From assembly GCA_014843695.1 (NCBI GenBank), contig CM026391.1, positions 37,881,515 through 37,945,514 of the forward strand: a DNA stretch of 64,000 nucleotides. The letters are read 5' to 3'. Below the pieces are notes generated by a model. That model saw nothing but the letters and a program-made list of their open reading frames with translations. It ran no database searches and was not told the origin of the DNA. How positions within the stretch are numbered: the stretch's first letter is position 1; each line of letters opens with the position of its first letter. This document shows positions 59,601-64,000 of this stretch, piece by piece. Origin of the DNA: Archivesica marissinica. Its lineage: Eukaryota > Mollusca > Bivalvia > Venerida > Vesicomyidae. Both the position numbers and the translations under genes were made by a program.

Positions 59601-62600
59601 TGCTCTACATACATCCTGCATTCATATTAGTGCTCTACATACATCGTGCATTCATATCAGTGATCAACATACATCCTGCATTCATATCAGTGCTCTACAT
59701 TCATCATGCAGTCATATCAGTGCTCTACATTCATCATGCATTCATATCAGTGTTCTACATACATCCTGCATTCATATCAGTGCTCTACATTCATCATGCA
59801 TTCATATCAGTGCTCTACATACATCATGCATTCATATCAGTGTTCTACATTCATCATGCATTCATATTAGTGCTCTACATACATCCTGTATTCATATCAG
59901 TGCTCTACATTCATCATGCATCCCTATCAATGCTGTACATACATCCTACATTCATACCAGTGCTCCACATACATCATGCATTCATATCAGTGCTCTACAT
60001 ACATCCTGCATTCATATCAATGTTCTACATTCATCCTGCATTTATATCAGTTTTCAACATACTTCATGCATTCATATCAGTGCTCTACATACATCATGCA
60101 TTCATATCAGTGCTCTACATACATCATGCATTCCTATCAGTGCTCTACATACATCATGCATTCATATCAGTGCTCTACATATATGCTGCATTCATATCAG
60201 TGCTCTACATTCATCCTGCATCCCTATCAGTGCTCTACATTCATCCTGCATTTATATCAGTTTTCAACATACTTCATGCATTCATATCAGTGCTCTACAT
60301 ACATCATGCATTCACATCAATGCTCTACATTCATCATGCATTCATATCAGTGCTCTACATACATCATGCATTCATATCAGTGCTCTACATATATGCTGCA
60401 TTCATATCAGTGCTCTACATTCATCCTGCATCCCTATCAGTGCTCTACATTCATCCTGCATTTATATCAGTTTTCAACATACTTCATGCATTCATATCAG
60501 TGCTCTACATACATCATGCATTCACATCAATGCTCTACATTCATCATGCATTCATATCAGTGCTCTACATACATCCTGCATTCATATCAGTGCTCTACAT
60601 ACATCATGCATTCATATCAGTGCTCTACATACAGCCTGCATTCATATCAGTGCTCTACATACATCCTGCATCCCTATCAGTGCTCTACATACATCATGCA
60701 TTCATATCAGTGCTCTACATACATCATGCATTCATATCAATGCTCTACATACATCATGCATTTATATCAATGCTCTACATACATCCTGCATTCATATCAG
60801 TGCTCTACATACATCCTGCATTCATATCAGTGCTCTACATACATCATGCATTCATATCAGTGATCAACATACATCCTGCATTCATATCAGTGCTCTACAT
60901 TCATCATGCAGTCATATCAGTGCTCTACATTCATCATGCATTCATATCAGTGTTCTACATACATCCTGCATTCATATCAGTGCTCTACATACATCCTGCA
61001 TTCATATCAGTGCTCTACATACATCCTGCATTCATATCAGTGCTCTCCATTCATCATGCATTCATATCAGTGCTCTACATACATCATGCATTCATATCAG
61101 TGTTCTACATTCATCATGCATTCATATTAGTGCTCTACATACATCCTGTATTCATATCAGTGCTCTACATTCATCATGCATCCCTATCAATGCTGCACAT
61201 ACATCCTGCATTCATACCAGTGCTCCACATACATCATGCATTCATATCAGTGCTCTACATACATACTGCATTCATAACAATGTTCTACATACATCCTGCA
61301 TTCATAGCAATGATCTACATACATCCTGCATCCCTATCAGTGCTCTACATACATCCTGCATTCATATCAGTGCTCTCCATTCATCATGCATTCATATCAG
61401 TGCTCTACATACATCATGCATTCATATCAGTGTTCTACATTCATCATGCATTCATATTAGTTCTCTACATACATCCTGTATTCATATCAGTGCTCTACAT
61501 TCATCATGCATCCCTATCAATGCTGTACATACATCCTACATTCATACCAGTGCTCCACATACATCATGCATTCATATCAGTGCTCTACATACATCCTGCA
61601 TTCATATCAATGTTCTACATACATCCTGTATTCATAGCAATGATCTACATACATCCTGCATCCCTATCAGTGCTATACATACATCCTGCATTCATATCAG
61701 TCCTCTACATACATCCTGCATCCCTATCAGTGTTCTACATACATACTGCATCCCTATCAGTGCTCTACATACATCATGCATTCATATCAGTGCTCTACAT
61801 ATATGCTGCATTCATATCAGTGCTCTACATTCATCCTGCATCCCTATCAGTGCTCTACATTCATCCTGCATTTATATCAGTTTTCAACATACATCATGCA
61901 TTCATATCAGTGCTCTACATACATCATGCATTCACATCAATGCTCTACATTCATCATGCATTCATATCAGTGCTCTACATACATCCTGCATTCATATCAG
62001 TGCTCTACATACATCATGCATTAATATCAGTGCTCTACATACAGCCTGCATTCATATCAGTGCTCTACATACATCCTGCATCCCTATCAGTGCTCTACAT
62101 ACATCATGCATTCATATCAATGATCTACATACATCATGCATTCATATCAATGCTATAAATACATCCTGCATTCAAACCAGTGCTCCACATACATCATGCA
62201 TTCATATCAGTGCTTTACATACATCCTGCATTCATATCAATGCTCTACATACATCCTGCATTCATATCAGTGCTCTACATATATCATGAATTCATATCAA
62301 TGCTCTACATACATCCTTCATCCCTATCAGTGCTCTACATACATCCTGCATTCATATTAGTGCTCTACATACATCCCGCATTCATATCAATGCTCTACAT
62401 ACATCCTGCATCCATATCAGTGCTCTCCATACATCCTGCAATCAAATCAGTGCTCTACATACATTCTGCATCCGTATCGGTGCTCTTCATTCATCCTGCA
62501 TTCATATCAATGCTCTACATACAGCCTACATTCATATCAGTGCTCTACATTCATCCTGCATCCATATCAGTGCTCTCCATACATCCTGCATTCAAATCAG

Positions 62601-64000
62601 TGCTCTACATACATTCTGCATCCCTATCGGTGCTCTACATTCATCCTGCATTCATATCAATGCTCTACATACATCCTGCATTCATATCAGTGCTCTACAT
62701 TCATCCTGCATTCATATCAGTGCTCTACATTCATCCTGCATTCATATCAGTGCTCTACATTCATCCTGTATTCATATAAGTGCTCTACATACATCCTGCA
62801 TTCATATCAGTGCTATACATTCATCATGCATTCATATCAGTGCTCTACATACATCCTGCATTCATATCAGTGGTCTACATTCATCCTGCATTCATATCAA
62901 TGCTCTACATACATCCTGCATTCACATCGGTGCTCTACATTCATCCTGCATCCCCATCGGTGATCTATATTCATCCTGCATTCATATCAATGCTCTACAT
63001 ACATCCTGCATTCACATCGGTGCTTTACATTCATCCTGCATCCCTATCGGTGCTCTACATTCATCCTGCATTCATATCAATGCTCTAAATACATCTTGCA
63101 TTCACATCGGTGCTCTACATTCATCCTGCATCCCTATCGGTGCTCTACGTTCATCCTGCATTCATATCAATGCTCTACATACATCCTGCATTCATATCAT
63201 TGCTCTACATACATCCTGCATTCCTATCAGTGCTCTACATACATCCTGCATTCAAATCAGTGACCTACATACATTCTGCATCCCTATCGGTGCTCTACAT
63301 TCATCCTGCATTCATATCAATACTCTACATACATTCTGCATTCATATCAGTGCTCTACATACATCCTGCATCCCTATCAGTGCTCTACATACATCCTGCA
63401 TTCATATCAATGCTCTACATATATCCTGCATTCATATCAGTCCTCTACATACATCCTGCATCCCTATCAGTGCTCTACATACATCCTGCATTCATATCAG
63501 TGCTCTGCATACATCATGCATCCCTATCAGTGCTATGCATACATCCTGCATCCCTACCAGTGCTCTACATACATCCTGTATCCCTATCAGTGCTCTACAT
63601 ACATCCTGCATCCCTATCAGTGCTCTACATACATCCTGCATCCATATCAGTGCTCTACATTCATCATGCTTTCCTATCAATGCTCTGCATACATCATGCA
63701 TCCCTATCGGTGCTCTTCATTCATCCTGCATTCATATCAGTGCTCTACATACATCCTACATTCATATCGGTGCTCTACATTCATCCTGCATTCATATCAG
63801 TGCTCTACATATATCATGCATTCATATCAATGCTCTACAAACATCCTTCATCCCTATCAGTGCTCTACATACATCCTGCATTCATATTAGTGCTCTACAT
63901 ACATCCGGCATTCATATCAATGCTCTACATACATCCTGCATTCATATCAGTCCTCTATATACATCCTGCATCCCTCTCAGTGCTCTACATACATCCTTCA
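56601..64000. repeat. 30-bp minisatellite with higher-order structure (about 245 copies)
   Basis: Units resemble ACATCCTGCATTCATATCAG plus TGCTCTACAT, with recurring variants (TCATCATGCA, CATCCCTATCAG, TTTTCAACAT, TGATCTACAT). Variant patterns repeat at exact distances: 1440 bp (57541 and 58981; 57841 and 59281), 2610 bp (58141 to 60751, 58411 to 61021, 59041 to 61651, 59281 to 61891) and 210 bp (60031, 60241, 60451). Long duplicated blocks therefore overlay the 30-bp unit. From 56536 a 1917-codon frame stays open (HTSCIHISAL repeats), but a second forward frame is equally open over 1632 codons. That points to repeat artefact and not to a gene. Confidence 0.96.

Noticed and set aside
56536..62289. 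A 1917-codon open frame of decapeptide repeats (HTSCIHISAL)
   Set aside because: The unit is 30 bp, so any stop-free frame stays open. A second forward frame is open for 1632 codons. There is no non-repeat domain and the array lies in an intron of an opposite-strand gene.

Overview
This is AT-rich eukaryotic DNA, most likely from a marine invertebrate and probably a bivalve mollusc. That assignment is an inference from the spliced soluble guanylate cyclase exons, the many tRNA-derived SINEs, the APE-type LINEs and Gypsy remnant, the foldback/MITE elements and the abundance of minisatellites. There is no prokaryotic gene organisation. Nearly all long open frames are products of tandem repeats, three of which have units divisible by three without stops.

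Layout. 1-4333: a 61/67-bp satellite, then a 1000-N gap. 5334-7258: a 17-bp satellite. 7259-15500: mixed DNA with a 12-bp and a 56-bp minisatellite, at least five SINE families, two inverted-repeat elements, one good exon candidate and one possible small secreted-protein frame. 16008-17551 and 17772-18489: 33-bp and 35-bp minisatellites. 18600-38600: a retroelement graveyard with minus-strand APE-type LINEs (one nearly full-length at about 34.0-38.6 kb), L1/Tx1-like fragments on both strands, a LINE ORF1 with zinc knuckles, a Gypsy pol remnant, nested SINEs and MITEs, and a decayed EEADTR-type transposon-associated protein. 39160-55320: a giant 42-bp minisatellite, interrupted by a second 1000-N gap. 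55285-55439 and 55977-56120: two minus-strand exons of the beta subunit of soluble guanylate cyclase. 56601-64000: a 30-bp minisatellite running off the window.

The main result concerns the guanylate cyclase gene. The 42-bp repeat is not random intron sequence. Read on the gene's sense strand, each unit is the last 39 nt of the catalytic-domain exon plus the first 3 nt of the intron. The exon's 3' end, with its 5' splice site and an in-exon AATAAA hexamer, has therefore been multiplied roughly 340 times in the assembled sequence. The upstream neighbouring intron holds the 30-bp array, so this gene carries two very large minisatellites in adjacent introns. The open frames across the arrays are treated as non-coding.

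Mobile-element histories are unusually legible. Seven SINE copies and one 65-bp poly(A) retro-insertion have target-site duplications (7-13 bp; the 7-bp one is weak) that can be read directly, and several insertions are nested (SINE in Gypsy, MITE and another insertion in a LINE, SINE piece in a TTAA-flanked MITE).
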